Below are positions 1 through 7,536 of a DNA stretch of 32,488 bases, piece after piece. The notes beneath the pieces are model-generated. The model saw only the letters and a program-made list of their open reading frames with translations. It had not been told where the DNA came from and searched no databases. The position numbers were made by a program, and so were the translations under genes. The DNA lies in assembly GCA_035533475.1 (NCBI GenBank), contig DATLTS010000033.1, positions 1 through 32,488 of the forward strand, written 5' to 3'. Within the stretch, counting starts at the first letter, position 1, and each line of letters begins with the position of its first letter. The stretch comes from Mycobacteriales bacterium (lineage in GTDB: Bacteria; Actinomycetota; Actinomycetes; DATLTS01).

Positions 1-137
1 CCCCTGTTACTCTGCATCTACGAGGTGCCTCTCTGCGAGGGTTGTTGGACTCTTCGACAAGCCCATTTTCCCTTGCAGGGCAGGCACTTTCGGCTTCTCA
101 ACCCCCGTGTCGCGCGACTTCCCGTGAAAGATCGAGG
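1..137. other. unassigned left edge
   Basis: No gene can be supported here. The stretch is less GC-rich than the rest of the window and holds only very short frames; one on the minus strand (ATG at 66, stop near 9) would give a peptide of about 19 residues without a convincing ribosome binding site. It could be the edge of an element or gene lying outside the window, but nothing in the sequence proves that. Confidence 0.3.
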
Positions 138-914
138 CTAGGCGGCGCCCAGGGTCGAGTGCATCTCCCAGACCAGCAGCTCGGCCGGTTCGATGGCCCG
201 GACCCGGTGGCCGCCGGTGGCGGTGAATCGCACCGCGTCGCCCGCGGTCAGCGACCCCACGTTCTCCAGCTCAACGGCCCCGCGCGCCACGAACAGATGG
301 ACGAATGGCGCGTCGGGAAGCCCCAGCGCGTCACCGACGTTCATCCGCGCGGCATGCAGCGTGGCGTCCTTGTTGCCGATCCGGATCGCCGAGTCCGCGG
401 CATGACGCGCCATGCCGGACGCAACCGGTACCAACCCCCGGCGCAGCAGCGCGTCGTCGATCTCCAGCTGCTCGTACCCCGGGGTGACGCCGCTGCGATC
501 CGGCACCACCCACATCTGAACGAAATGCACGGGCTCGCTGTGGGGTGGCCCGCCGGCCAACAGCCAGGAGTCGTTCTTCTCCGAATGCAGGATCCCACGG
601 CCGGCGCTCATGCGCTGCGCGAGTCCCGGGTAGATGACGCCGGCGTGGCCGGTGGAGTCCTGGTGGACGAGTGAACCCTGGAGCACCCAGGTGACGATCT
701 CCATGTCCCGATGCGGGTGGGTCTCGAAACCGGTGCCAGGGGTCACGATGTCGTCGTTGTTCACCAGCAGCAGCCCGTGATGGGTATTGGCCGGGTCGTA
801 GTGCCGGGAGAACGAGAACGAGTGCTTCGAGTCCAGCCAGGCCAGCTGCGTCTGGAACCGCTCGTCGTGGCGGCGGACGTCCACCGCGGGGGGACCCGGC
901 ATCGGCTCGGTCAT
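138..914 (-). CDS. pirin family protein (cupin)
   Basis: A 258-residue bicupin of the pirin/YhhW type. Pirins bind a metal (usually Fe) in the N-terminal cupin; bacterial members act as quercetinase-like dioxygenases or as redox-responsive regulators. The ligand set is visible: H66 and H68 in THPHRDMEIVTWVLQG, then H110 and E112 in RGILHSEKN, which matches the His-x-His and His-x-Glu pattern of the family. Length is close to YhhW-type pirins. The ATG at 914 is chosen because AGAGGAG lies just upstream; the frame stays open further upstream but reads as low-complexity Arg/Pro sequence. It lies 29 bases after a small gene on the same strand, so the two are probably co-transcribed. The substrate cannot be read from sequence. 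Confidence 0.93.
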   Translation of the reverse strand: MTEPMPGPPAVDVRRHDERFQTQLAWLDSKHSFSFSRHYDPANTHHGLLLVNNDDIVTPGTGFETHPHRDMEIVTWVLQGSLVHQDSTGHAGVIYPGLAQRMSAGRGILHSEKNDSWLLAGGPPHSEPVHFVQMWVVPDRSGVTPGYEQLEIDDALLRRGLVPVASGMARHAADSAIRIGNKDATLHAARMNVGDALGLPDAPFVHLFVARGAVELENVGSLTAGDAVRFTATGGHRVRAIEPAELLVWEMHSTLGAA

Positions 915-943
915 CGACACTCCTCTGCGGGAATCGGCTGGGG

Positions 944-1144
944 TCAGTCCCGGTCCGGCCCGCGGCTCGGCTGGCGTCGCCCCGGTCCTTCCCGACGGCG
1001 CCCCCAGGCCGTCACCATCGGCGACGTGGCGAGGTCGAGTCTGCCACTGGCGACGTTGGAAAGATGCCGGTCCATGTCCTCGGCGGTCGCCCATCCCCGG
1101 GCCAGCAGCGCATCGCGGATCTGCTGAATGGTGGAGGCCTCCAA
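944..1144 (-). CDS. small protein, possible methyltransferase C-terminal tail
   Basis: A 66-residue frame opening with TTG. The start is supported by a strong GGAGGA six bases upstream, and no ATG or GTG precedes it in frame. The first 50 residues (IQQIRDALLARG, then DMDRHL, then SPMVTAWGRR) look like a folded helical segment; the last 16 are Arg/Pro/Gly-rich. From memory, the pattern ending in a hydrophobic stretch plus AWGRR resembles the C-terminal tail of many class I SAM-dependent methyltransferases, so this may be a free-standing remnant of one. Alternatively it is a genuine small gene in a two-gene operon with the pirin gene 29 bases downstream. Confidence 0.6.
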   Translation of the reverse strand: MEASTIQQIRDALLARGWATAEDMDRHLSNVASGRLDLATSPMVTAWGRRREGPGRRQPSRGPDRD

Positions 1145-1299
1145 CGCGTTCCTCCGTCGGTGGTCATCCGCCCCATCATGGCGCCCCGCGCCGTCGCCGG
1201 CGACGGGCAGATCCGACCCGCGAGCTGCGGGACGGTCGGCGCTGTTAGCCTCGCCGCGAGAGCGACCCCCGTCCGTGTGCGGTTCGGCTGGAGGCGGTC

Positions 1300-2040
1300 A
1301 TGTCCACGCCCGGCTCGGGCCGGCGCCGACCGGTGCTCCTCGCCGCCGGGCTGGCGCTCGTGCTCGCCGCCACCGGCATCGGGGTGGGGTTGGCGCTGGC
1401 CTCCGGCCGGTCGCCCGGCCGGCCCGGCGGCCGACCCGCACCGTCGCCCACCAGCGTGGTGACACCGGCCACGCCGAGCAGTTCGCCCGCCAGTGCCGGG
1501 CTGTTCGCGCAGACCGCCTTCAACGGCTGCACCCCTTCGGTGGGTAGCCAGCTCCTCGCGCGCAGCGTGCTGACCCAGGCCGTCTGCCGGGGCCCGGACG
1601 TCGCGGCCAAGGTGGGGGCGCAGGAGGTGTACTACGCCCGGTTCCGGTCCTACGCCGACCTGAACAGCTGGTTCACGCGGCAGGTGCTCGCCCGGAACCG
1701 GATCAGGGCCGGTCGCGGGTACTGCCCGACCGGGGACCTGGTCACCGCCGCGGTCAACAGCTACTGCGAGGGCACGTTCACCGACAGCAGCGGGGCGCTC
1801 GCCAACGAAACGATCATCGTCGCCGCGAGCACCGAGAACAGCTCCTTCGGGGGCAGCGGAGACCCGGTCACCTTTTGCCGGCGGCTCCTCGCCGGCGACT
1901 TCAGCAGCTACACCCTGCTGATCTGGACCGCGCCGTCAGACACGGCGGCCGGTGTCGCGCTCGCCTGCCAGGCCAGCCTCGCGGGGACCAGCGGGTTGGA
2001 GCAGCATCTGCTCAACGGGGACCTCGACCTACATCCCTGA
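1300..2040 (+). CDS. membrane-anchored secreted protein, unknown function
   Basis: A 246-residue protein that I do not recognise by family. Residues 11-34 form one hydrophobic helix after a basic N-terminus (GRRR), typical of a signal anchor. A Pro/Ser/Thr linker to about residue 66 follows, then an extracytoplasmic domain. That domain holds six cysteines (in NGCTPS, VCRGP, GYCPT, SYCEG, TFCRR, ALACQ), an even number compatible with three disulfides outside the membrane. The ATG is preceded by GGAGG at good spacing. It is read in the same direction as the DUF4012 gene 76 bases downstream and may share its envelope role. The small methyltransferase-tail/pirin operon is divergent, leaving a 155-base spacer that must hold both promoters. 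Confidence 0.85.
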   Translation: MSTPGSGRRRPVLLAAGLALVLAATGIGVGLALASGRSPGRPGGRPAPSPTSVVTPATPSSSPASAGLFAQTAFNGCTPSVGSQLLARSVLTQAVCRGPDVAAKVGAQEVYYARFRSYADLNSWFTRQVLARNRIRAGRGYCPTGDLVTAAVNSYCEGTFTDSSGALANETIIVAASTENSSFGGSGDPVTFCRRLLAGDFSSYTLLIWTAPSDTAAGVALACQASLAGTSGLEQHLLNGDLDLHP

Positions 2041-2116
2041 GCAACCGAACGGATCGAAACCGGCCCACGATCGCGCTGTGCCAGGATGGCCGGAGACCGC
2101 CGACAGGGGGAGGTCC

Positions 2117-4096
2117 GTGACCTTCGCTGCTTCGCGCCGCCTCCGGCGACGCGATCCGGAAAGGCACGCCCTCCGGTGGCGGAACCGGCCCGGCCGGCTG
2201 ATCGCGGCGGGTGGCCTCCTGCTTGTCGTGGCCTTCTGCGGCTGGCTGCTCATCTCGCTGTTCCTCACCGACCGGAACACCCGCTCCGCGGCGCTGGACA
2301 TCCGCTCCGACCTGAACAGCTACCACGCCGCGCTGCTCAACGGGAACACGAAGCTAGCCGATCAGTGGCTCTCTCGGGCGGAGGGGAAGCTCGCGTCGGC
2401 CGACCACGGCGCGGCCGGACGTTCGCTGCGCATCGCGGCGCATCTGCCGGTGCTGTCCGGCGCCGTGTCCGACCTGCACAGCCTGCTCGGCTCGGCCGAC
2501 CTCGTCGTGCGATCCGCCCAGCAGGTGATTGCGCTCTACGGCCAGCTGACCGGGACGAAGGGGCTGTTCCACAACTCCCAGTTCGACCTGCCGGCGATCG
2601 GTCGGGCCAGCCAGCAGGCCCGAGAGATCGGCGCCGAGCTGGCCACCGCCCGGCAGCTCCTGACCCGGGTACACGGCGGGTTGTTCGAGGGAGGGGTGAC
2701 CAGCGCCCGCGCGCGCGCCCTCGAGCAGATCGACAGTGTGGACGGGGAGATCCGCAGCCTGGTCGACCTGTTCTCCGCGCTACCCGACTTCGCCGGCGCG
2801 CACGGGCCGCGAACCTACCTGGTGGTCATCCTCAACCCGGCGGAGGAACGGTTCGTCGGCGGGGCGCCCCTGGGGATCGCGGCGCTGCGGTTCACCCGCG
2901 GGCGCCTGGACATCGTCAACGCCGGGCACACGTCCGATCTGACCGGCGCCAACACCGCCACGAGCTGGCGGCCGGTACCCGGCGATCCCTGGTTGCCCAA
3001 GCTCGACGGCAAGGTCGTGACGAGCATCGTAAATGCCGATGTGGACCCCGACTTCCGAATCTCGGGCGAGGAGTTGTCCCGGGCCTACGAGGCGCAGTTC
3101 GGCACCACGGTCGACGGCGTGATCGCCCTCGACCCGCAGGCTCTCGCCGACCTTCTGGTGGCGGTCGGGCCGATCCACGCGGTGGGCTACGGGACGCTGA
3201 CCAGCCGGAACCTCGTGCCGGTGCTCATCGGGGCCAGCTACCGCAAATTCGATCCGGCGCTGCGGCACCGGCTCGACAACCTCGTCATGTCCACGATGGT
3301 CTCCGAGCTCGCGCGTGGCGGACACCTGCTGAGCAAGTTCCGCGCCCTGGCCGTGGCCGCGCCCGGACGACATCTCCAGCTCTATTTCCGGGACCCGGCA
3401 CTGGAGACGCTCGTTCTCGACCATCACATGGGCGGCAAGCTCCCGGTCACCACCGGGGATTTCGCGGCCGTCTACTCGCAGAACGACAACGGCAGCAAAA
3501 CCGACTTCTACCAGTTCCGCACCGTGAGCACGGTCGTCAACCTCCTCCCCGACGGCAGTGCGCAGATCACCCGGCTCGTCGCGCTGACCAACCTCGCCCC
3601 CCGCTATCCGGGTCGAGGCCGCGACCCGGGCGGCGGCTACCTCACCGGCTGGAACACCGATTTCATCGCCAACTACCTGCCCCGCCGGGCCGAGACGATC
3701 GGCCTGTCGGTCAACGGGGTCGCGCACCAGCCGCTCGAGCTGCTCGATGACGGCTACATCGCCACCGAGCAGTGGGTTCGAGTGCTCCCGGGCCAGACCT
3801 CCCTCCTCATGCTGACCTACCGGCTCCCGGACGCCTTGACCCGGACCGGCCCGGCCAGCTGGGTGTACTCGCTCGAGCTTCCGGTGCAACCCACCGTGCA
3901 TCCGACCCACCTGATCGTGCGGGTCACGGCACCGGCGAACCTGCTGCTGGAGCCGGCGCCCGGGTGGTCCGTCGCCGGCAACGAGGCGACGCTGGAGCAG
4001 GCGCAGCTCAGCGACGTCCAGCTCGCGCTGCCGATCGCCGCCCGGCCCCTGAGCCTGCCCACGAACAGCGGACCGCAGCCGGCCGGGCGACTCTGA
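2117..4096 (+). CDS. DUF4012 domain membrane protein
   Basis: A 659-residue protein. GTG 2117 is chosen because GGGGGAGG sits three bases upstream; longer in-frame starts would read through the end of the preceding gene. A basic N-terminus is followed by one membrane helix at about residues 28-50, then a long extracytoplasmic region. The DUF4012 core starts near residue 232 (TYLVVILNPAEERFVGG) and continues with a Gly/Asp-rich segment to about residue 460. The rest is probably a beta-rich C-terminal domain. DUF4012 proteins are common in actinomycetes and often sit near cell-surface polysaccharide genes, but their biochemistry is unknown. A glycan locus begins 6.5 kb away here. Related proteins have been compared with LytR-CpsA-Psr proteins; I see no direct evidence for that activity. 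Confidence 0.88.
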   Translation: MTFAASRRLRRRDPERHALRWRNRPGRLIAAGGLLLVVAFCGWLLISLFLTDRNTRSAALDIRSDLNSYHAALLNGNTKLADQWLSRAEGKLASADHGAAGRSLRIAAHLPVLSGAVSDLHSLLGSADLVVRSAQQVIALYGQLTGTKGLFHNSQFDLPAIGRASQQAREIGAELATARQLLTRVHGGLFEGGVTSARARALEQIDSVDGEIRSLVDLFSALPDFAGAHGPRTYLVVILNPAEERFVGGAPLGIAALRFTRGRLDIVNAGHTSDLTGANTATSWRPVPGDPWLPKLDGKVVTSIVNADVDPDFRISGEELSRAYEAQFGTTVDGVIALDPQALADLLVAVGPIHAVGYGTLTSRNLVPVLIGASYRKFDPALRHRLDNLVMSTMVSELARGGHLLSKFRALAVAAPGRHLQLYFRDPALETLVLDHHMGGKLPVTTGDFAAVYSQNDNGSKTDFYQFRTVSTVVNLLPDGSAQITRLVALTNLAPRYPGRGRDPGGGYLTGWNTDFIANYLPRRAETIGLSVNGVAHQPLELLDDGYIATEQWVRVLPGQTSLLMLTYRLPDALTRTGPASWVYSLELPVQPTVHPTHLIVRVTAPANLLLEPAPGWSVAGNEATLEQAQLSDVQLALPIAARPLSLPTNSGPQPAGRL

Positions 4097-4212
4097 CCGC
4101 CGCCGGCGCGGGGCCGGCCGGATGTGCCCAGCCGGCCAGCGCGCTTCGATGCACCACCCGGCACGGGCCCGGTCGGCCGGGGCTGCGATGCTTCCGCGGG
4201 GAGGGAGCGTCC

Positions 4213-4725
4213 GTGGGAGAGCAGATCAGCCCGGGTCAGCGTTTCCTTGACGGCGACGTCTGGGCGAACGCACCGCGTGACTCGCCACACATCTGGAACA
4301 CGTTGGGGTACCGCCGCACGATGTGGGAACCCGGGACTACGACGATCGAATGGCAAGCCGCCGAGGACTACTGCTTCCCCACCGCGGACGGCCCAGTGGT
4401 CCAGGGTGGGCTGGTGACCGCACTGCTCGACGCGGCCATGGGCGGCGCCTGCTGGACCGTGCTCGACCGCGACCAGGTGTTCCTGACCGCGGACCTGCGG
4501 GTGGAGTTCCTACGGATGTCACGACCCGGATCGCTCCGGGCCACCGGCAGCGTCGTGCGGCGCACCCAGCGCGTCGTGTTCTGCTCGGCCGAGCTCCTCG
4601 ACAGCTCCGATCACCTGCTCGCCACGAGCCGCTGCACCCAGATCGTGCTGCCCGGCGCCGGCCCGGCCGGGCGGTCCGGGCCGGCCGACCGGACCGGTGC
4701 CCCACCGGATGACGCTCGGGGCTGA
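4213..4725 (+). CDS. PaaI-type hotdog-fold thioesterase
   Basis: A 170-residue hotdog-fold protein, probably hydrolysing an acyl- or aryl-CoA thioester. The diagnostic segment is residues 63-78, VQGGLVTALLDAAMGG: the Gly-Gly turn and the Asp at the start of the central helix fit the PaaI/YbgC-like pattern. Two beta-rich blocks follow (VFLTADLRVEFLR and SLRATGSVVRRTQRVVFCSAELLD). GTG 4213 follows GGAGGGAGCGTCC, a good ribosome binding site; upstream in-frame sequence is low-complexity. The last 20 or so residues are a Gly/Pro-rich tail. It sits 33 bases before an acyl-CoA ligase, a usual pairing for controlling acyl-CoA pools. The substrate is not predictable. Confidence 0.88.
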   Translation: MGEQISPGQRFLDGDVWANAPRDSPHIWNTLGYRRTMWEPGTTTIEWQAAEDYCFPTADGPVVQGGLVTALLDAAMGGACWTVLDRDQVFLTADLRVEFLRMSRPGSLRATGSVVRRTQRVVFCSAELLDSSDHLLATSRCTQIVLPGAGPAGRSGPADRTGAPPDDARG

Positions 4726-4758
4726 GCAGCCCACCGATCACCGACCCCGAGGTGACCC

Positions 4759-6354
4759 ATGCAGGACACCCTGGCCGAGCTGGCCGAGGAAACCTTCGAC
4801 CGGCTCGGTGACCACGAGGCACTGTGGTTCGAAGGGCGCGCGCACCGCTCCGGTGAGCTGTTCGCGCGGGCCCGCCGGGCGGCGGCCGGGCTGGTGCGGT
4901 GCGGCATCCGCCCGGGCGATCGGGTGGTCATCCTCATGGCCAACTGCCCCGAGGTCGGCATCACCTACGGGGCGGTGTGGGCGGCGGGGGCGGTCGTCAC
5001 GCCAGTCGTGTTCCTGATCACGCCGACCGAGCTGCAACACATCCTCGTCGACTCCGAAGCCGTCGCCGTCGTCACCACCACAGAGCTGCTGACCACGGTC
5101 GTGACTGCGGTCGAACACAGCCCGACCGTGCGCTGGGTGATCGTCGCGGGGCCCACCCCGGAACCGGCCCCGGAACCAGCGTCGGAACCGGCGTCGGCCC
5201 GGGTCCCGGCCGGGTACGACGTCGTCGCGTTCGGCGAGCTCGAGGCGGAGGCGGAGGGCGCGATCGTCGACCGGGTCGGCAGCGATCTGGCGACGCTGAT
5301 GTACACCGGCGGCACGACCGGGCGCTCGAAGGGGGTCATGCTCACCCACCAGAACCTGCTCTTCTGCGCCCGCAGCGCCCACGAAGCCTCGTACGTGCCC
5401 GGCGTCACCCGCGGGCTGCTGCCGCTGCCGCTCTCGCACGCCTACGGGATGATCGTGTACGTCGTCGGTCTGCACGCCGTCGAACCCGGCTTCAACGTGC
5501 TCCAACGCTGGTTCGACCCCGTCGAGTGGATCCGGCTCTGCGCCGAACATCGCATCCAACGCTCCAGCCTGGTGCCGGCCATGCTCCAGATGCTGCTCGC
5601 CCAACCGCTCGAGGAGGCGGATCTCGGCGCGCTGCGTTACGTCGGCAGCGGCGCCGCGCCACTCGCCCGCGAGACCATCCTCGAGTTCGAGCGACGGGTC
5701 CCCAGCTGCCAGGTGCTCGAGGGGTACGGCTGCACCGAGAGCGCAGCCGTGATCTCGGTGACCCGACCTGGTCAGCGCCGGATCGGCAGCGTAGGAACAC
5801 CGATTCCCGGCTACGACATTCGTATCCTCAACGACGGCCTCCTCGACCTCCCGATCGAGCAGGACGGCGAGATCTGCGTCCGGTCGCCGGGGGTCATGGC
5901 CGGCTACTGGCGCGCGGACGATGCGAACGCTGCGACGCTGGTCGACGGCTGGTTGCACACCGGGGATATCGGCCACCTCGACGCGGACGGCTACCTCTAC
6001 GTCGTCGACCGGAAGAAAGACCTGATCATCCGGGGCGGCTTCAATGTCTACCCGCGCGACGTCGAGGACGTGCTGCTCGCCCATCCGGCGGTGGCGATGG
6101 CCGGCGTCGTCGGCCGGCCGGACCCCCGACTCGGCGAGGAGGTCGTCGCCTTCGTCGCGCTGCGTCCCGGTGCCGAGGCGACGCCCGAACAGCTGCTCGG
6201 CTTTGCCCGGGATCGGCTGGCGTCCACGAAATACCCCCGGGAAATCCACCTGCTCGACGCGGTCCCGCTGACCAGCGTCGGCAAGCTCGACCGCAAGGCG
6301 CTGCGCGGTCGGCTCACCGACGGTTCAGGACGGCCAGGCGGCGGAGACGAGTAG
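4759..6354 (+). CDS. AMP-forming acyl-CoA ligase (FadD-like)
   Basis: A 531-residue ANL-superfamily adenylate-forming enzyme that activates a carboxylic acid with ATP and joins it to CoA. The phosphate-binding loop is YTGGTTGRSKGVMLTH (about residues 181-196). The adenine-binding motif is GYGCTESAAV (about 321-330). The hinge and C-terminal core run through DGWLHTGDIG and VDRKKDLIIRGGFNVYP (about 396-431), and the catalytic lysine lies in SVGKLDRK near residue 510. Length is normal. A Pro/Glu/Ala-repeat linker at about 134-152 is unusual but lies outside the motifs. The ATG follows GAGGTGA. Its 3' end overlaps the opposing SDR gene by 30 bases. The chain type (fatty, aromatic or steroid-derived) cannot be told; the racemase-family and dehydrogenase genes downstream suggest branched or cyclic acyl-CoAs. 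Confidence 0.95.
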   Translation: MQDTLAELAEETFDRLGDHEALWFEGRAHRSGELFARARRAAAGLVRCGIRPGDRVVILMANCPEVGITYGAVWAAGAVVTPVVFLITPTELQHILVDSEAVAVVTTTELLTTVVTAVEHSPTVRWVIVAGPTPEPAPEPASEPASARVPAGYDVVAFGELEAEAEGAIVDRVGSDLATLMYTGGTTGRSKGVMLTHQNLLFCARSAHEASYVPGVTRGLLPLPLSHAYGMIVYVVGLHAVEPGFNVLQRWFDPVEWIRLCAEHRIQRSSLVPAMLQMLLAQPLEEADLGALRYVGSGAAPLARETILEFERRVPSCQVLEGYGCTESAAVISVTRPGQRRIGSVGTPIPGYDIRILNDGLLDLPIEQDGEICVRSPGVMAGYWRADDANAATLVDGWLHTGDIGHLDADGYLYVVDRKKDLIIRGGFNVYPRDVEDVLLAHPAVAMAGVVGRPDPRLGEEVVAFVALRPGAEATPEQLLGFARDRLASTKYPREIHLLDAVPLTSVGKLDRKALRGRLTDGSGRPGGGDE

Positions 6355-7086
6355 TCCCCCGTCGATCACCACGCACTCGCCGGTGATCCACGACGCCTCC
6401 GCGGAGAGCAGGAAGGCGACCAGCCCGGCCACATCCTCCGGCGTGCCGAGTCGCTTCGTCGGGTAGGCCGCCGCCGCCTGTTCCTCCCGACCCTCGTACA
6501 GGGCGCGGGCGAACTGGGTCTTCACCACCGCGGGCGCGACCGCGTTCACCCGGACGTCCGGCCCGAGCTCCTGGGCAAGTTGGCGGGTCTGGTGAATCAG
6601 GGCGGCCTTGGTCATGTTGTAGACGCCGAGAAAAGGGCCGCTGCGCAGGCCACCGATCGAGGCGACGTTGACGATCGACCCACCGTGGTCGCGCAGTCCG
6701 GCGTTCCACACCTGCTGGGTCCACGCCAACGGGGCGAGCACGTTCACCTCGAAGGTCTTCCGCACGACACCGGGGTCGACCTCGGTCAACAGGCCGAAGT
6801 GCGGATTGACCGCGGCGTTGTTGACCAGCAGGTCGATCCGGCCGAACCGGTCGAGCACCGTGGCCACGGTGGCCGCCTGATGCTCCGGGTCGTCGGCTCC
6901 TCCCCGCACGCCCAGCACGACTTCCTCGCCACCGAGGTCGTGGACCGCGCGATCGAGCTCTTCGGCCTTCCGAGCCGTCACGGCGACCCGGGCGCCCCGG
7001 CTCACGAGCTCCCGGGCGACGGCCAGGCCGATGCCGCGCGTGGCACCGGTGACGATGGCAACCTGGCCGCTGAAGTCGCTGCTCAC
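6325..7086 (-). CDS. SDR family oxidoreductase
   Basis: A 253-residue classical short-chain dehydrogenase/reductase. The Rossmann glycine motif TGATRGIG is at residues 13-20, NNA at 89-91, the catalytic Ser at 143 (VASIGG) and the YNMTK pair Y156/K160. The C-terminus (ASWITGECVVIDGG) is the usual SDR ending. The segment VTARK after the second strand suggests NADP(H) preference, as inference. GTG 7086 is selected because a perfect AGGAGG lies five bases upstream; an ATG ten codons earlier lacks this. It is convergent with the acyl-CoA ligase and overlaps its end by 30 bases. It is divergent from rbpA, with a 100-base spacer carrying an inverted repeat. The likely role is hydroxyacyl or ketoacyl redox in the acyl-CoA cluster. 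Confidence 0.94.
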   Translation of the reverse strand: MSSDFSGQVAIVTGATRGIGLAVARELVSRGARVAVTARKAEELDRAVHDLGGEEVVLGVRGGADDPEHQAATVATVLDRFGRIDLLVNNAAVNPHFGLLTEVDPGVVRKTFEVNVLAPLAWTQQVWNAGLRDHGGSIVNVASIGGLRSGPFLGVYNMTKAALIHQTRQLAQELGPDVRVNAVAPAVVKTQFARALYEGREEQAAAAYPTKRLGTPEDVAGLVAFLLSAEASWITGECVVIDGGLLVSAAWPS

Positions 7087-7106
7087 GTAATCCTCCTGAC
7101 TCGGGG

Positions 7107-7129
7107 GCGTCATCACGACCCTGTGACGC
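7107..7129. promoter_or_regulatory. inverted repeat, candidate operator
   Basis: A perfect 6-base inverted repeat, GCGTCA and TGACGC separated by 11 bases, in the divergent spacer between the SDR gene and rbpA. On the minus strand a TAGCGT element (7131 to 7126) that fits the actinomycete -10 pattern TAnnnT overlaps the right arm, so a bound repressor could block the SDR promoter. No regulator gene lies next to it. The operator role is inference. Confidence 0.4.
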
Positions 7130-7186
7130 TAAGCTGGGCGGGCGCCCGGGCGTCGCGGGCATTCTGGCGGAACGAGAGTAGGCCGC

Positions 7187-7528
7187 ATGTCTAGGTCCGG
7201 TGTTTTCCGCGGCAGCCGGGTCGGTGCCGGGCGAAGCGGGGAGCCGGATCGAGGAGCGCTCGAACCGCGCTACGAGGTGACCTACTGGTGTTCCTCCGGG
7301 CACCAGTCCCAACCGCACTTCGCGTCTACCGTCGCCGCCCCCGACGTGTGGCCGTGCGACACCTGCGGGAACCCGGCCGGACCGACGGCCGAGGCGCCGC
7401 CCGCCGCGCCACCGCGAACGGTGGTGCCGAAGACACCGCTCGAGTACCTGCTCATGCGCCGCACCGAGGCCGAGGGAGACCAGCTGCTCGACGAGGCCCT
7501 CCAGGCGCTGCGCTCGCGCCGCCGCTGA
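7187..7528 (+). CDS. rbpA: RbpA-type RNA polymerase-binding protein
   Basis: A 113-residue protein matching RbpA, the actinobacterial protein that binds RNA polymerase and group 1/2 sigma factors and stabilises the open promoter complex. The family layout is intact. The N-terminal tail reads FRGSRVGAG. The zinc core has C35, H39, C57 and C60, the same Cys/His spacing I recall for the Streptomyces protein. A basic Pro-rich linker follows, then a sigma-interacting helix region (PLEYLLMRRTEAEGDQLLDE) with the Arg pair R91/R92, and a terminal RSRRR. The Ala/Pro-rich stretch at 67-78 and the PLEYLLM segment in place of the usual HWDML are diverged, so it could be a second copy rather than the housekeeping one. 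The ribosome binding site is modest (GAGAG). It lies eight bases before the CoA-transferase gene. Confidence 0.88.
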   Translation: MSRSGVFRGSRVGAGRSGEPDRGALEPRYEVTYWCSSGHQSQPHFASTVAAPDVWPCDTCGNPAGPTAEAPPAAPPRTVVPKTPLEYLLMRRTEAEGDQLLDEALQALRSRRR

Positions 7529-7536
7529 CCGCAACG

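Noticed and set aside
1-137. Left edge considered as an insertion-sequence end or attachment site
   Set aside because: No terminal repeat, transposase or tRNA end can be shown within the window.
2086-3750. Long open frame of about 550 codons on the plus strand, offset from the DUF4012 gene
   Set aside because: Translation is Arg/Pro/Gly-rich with no domain, while the overlapping frame gives a clear DUF4012 protein. It is a high-GC shadow.
4738-6249. About 500-codon open frame antisense to the acyl-CoA ligase
   Set aside because: Composition is His/Asp/Arg-rich and motif-free; the sense frame has every ANL motif.
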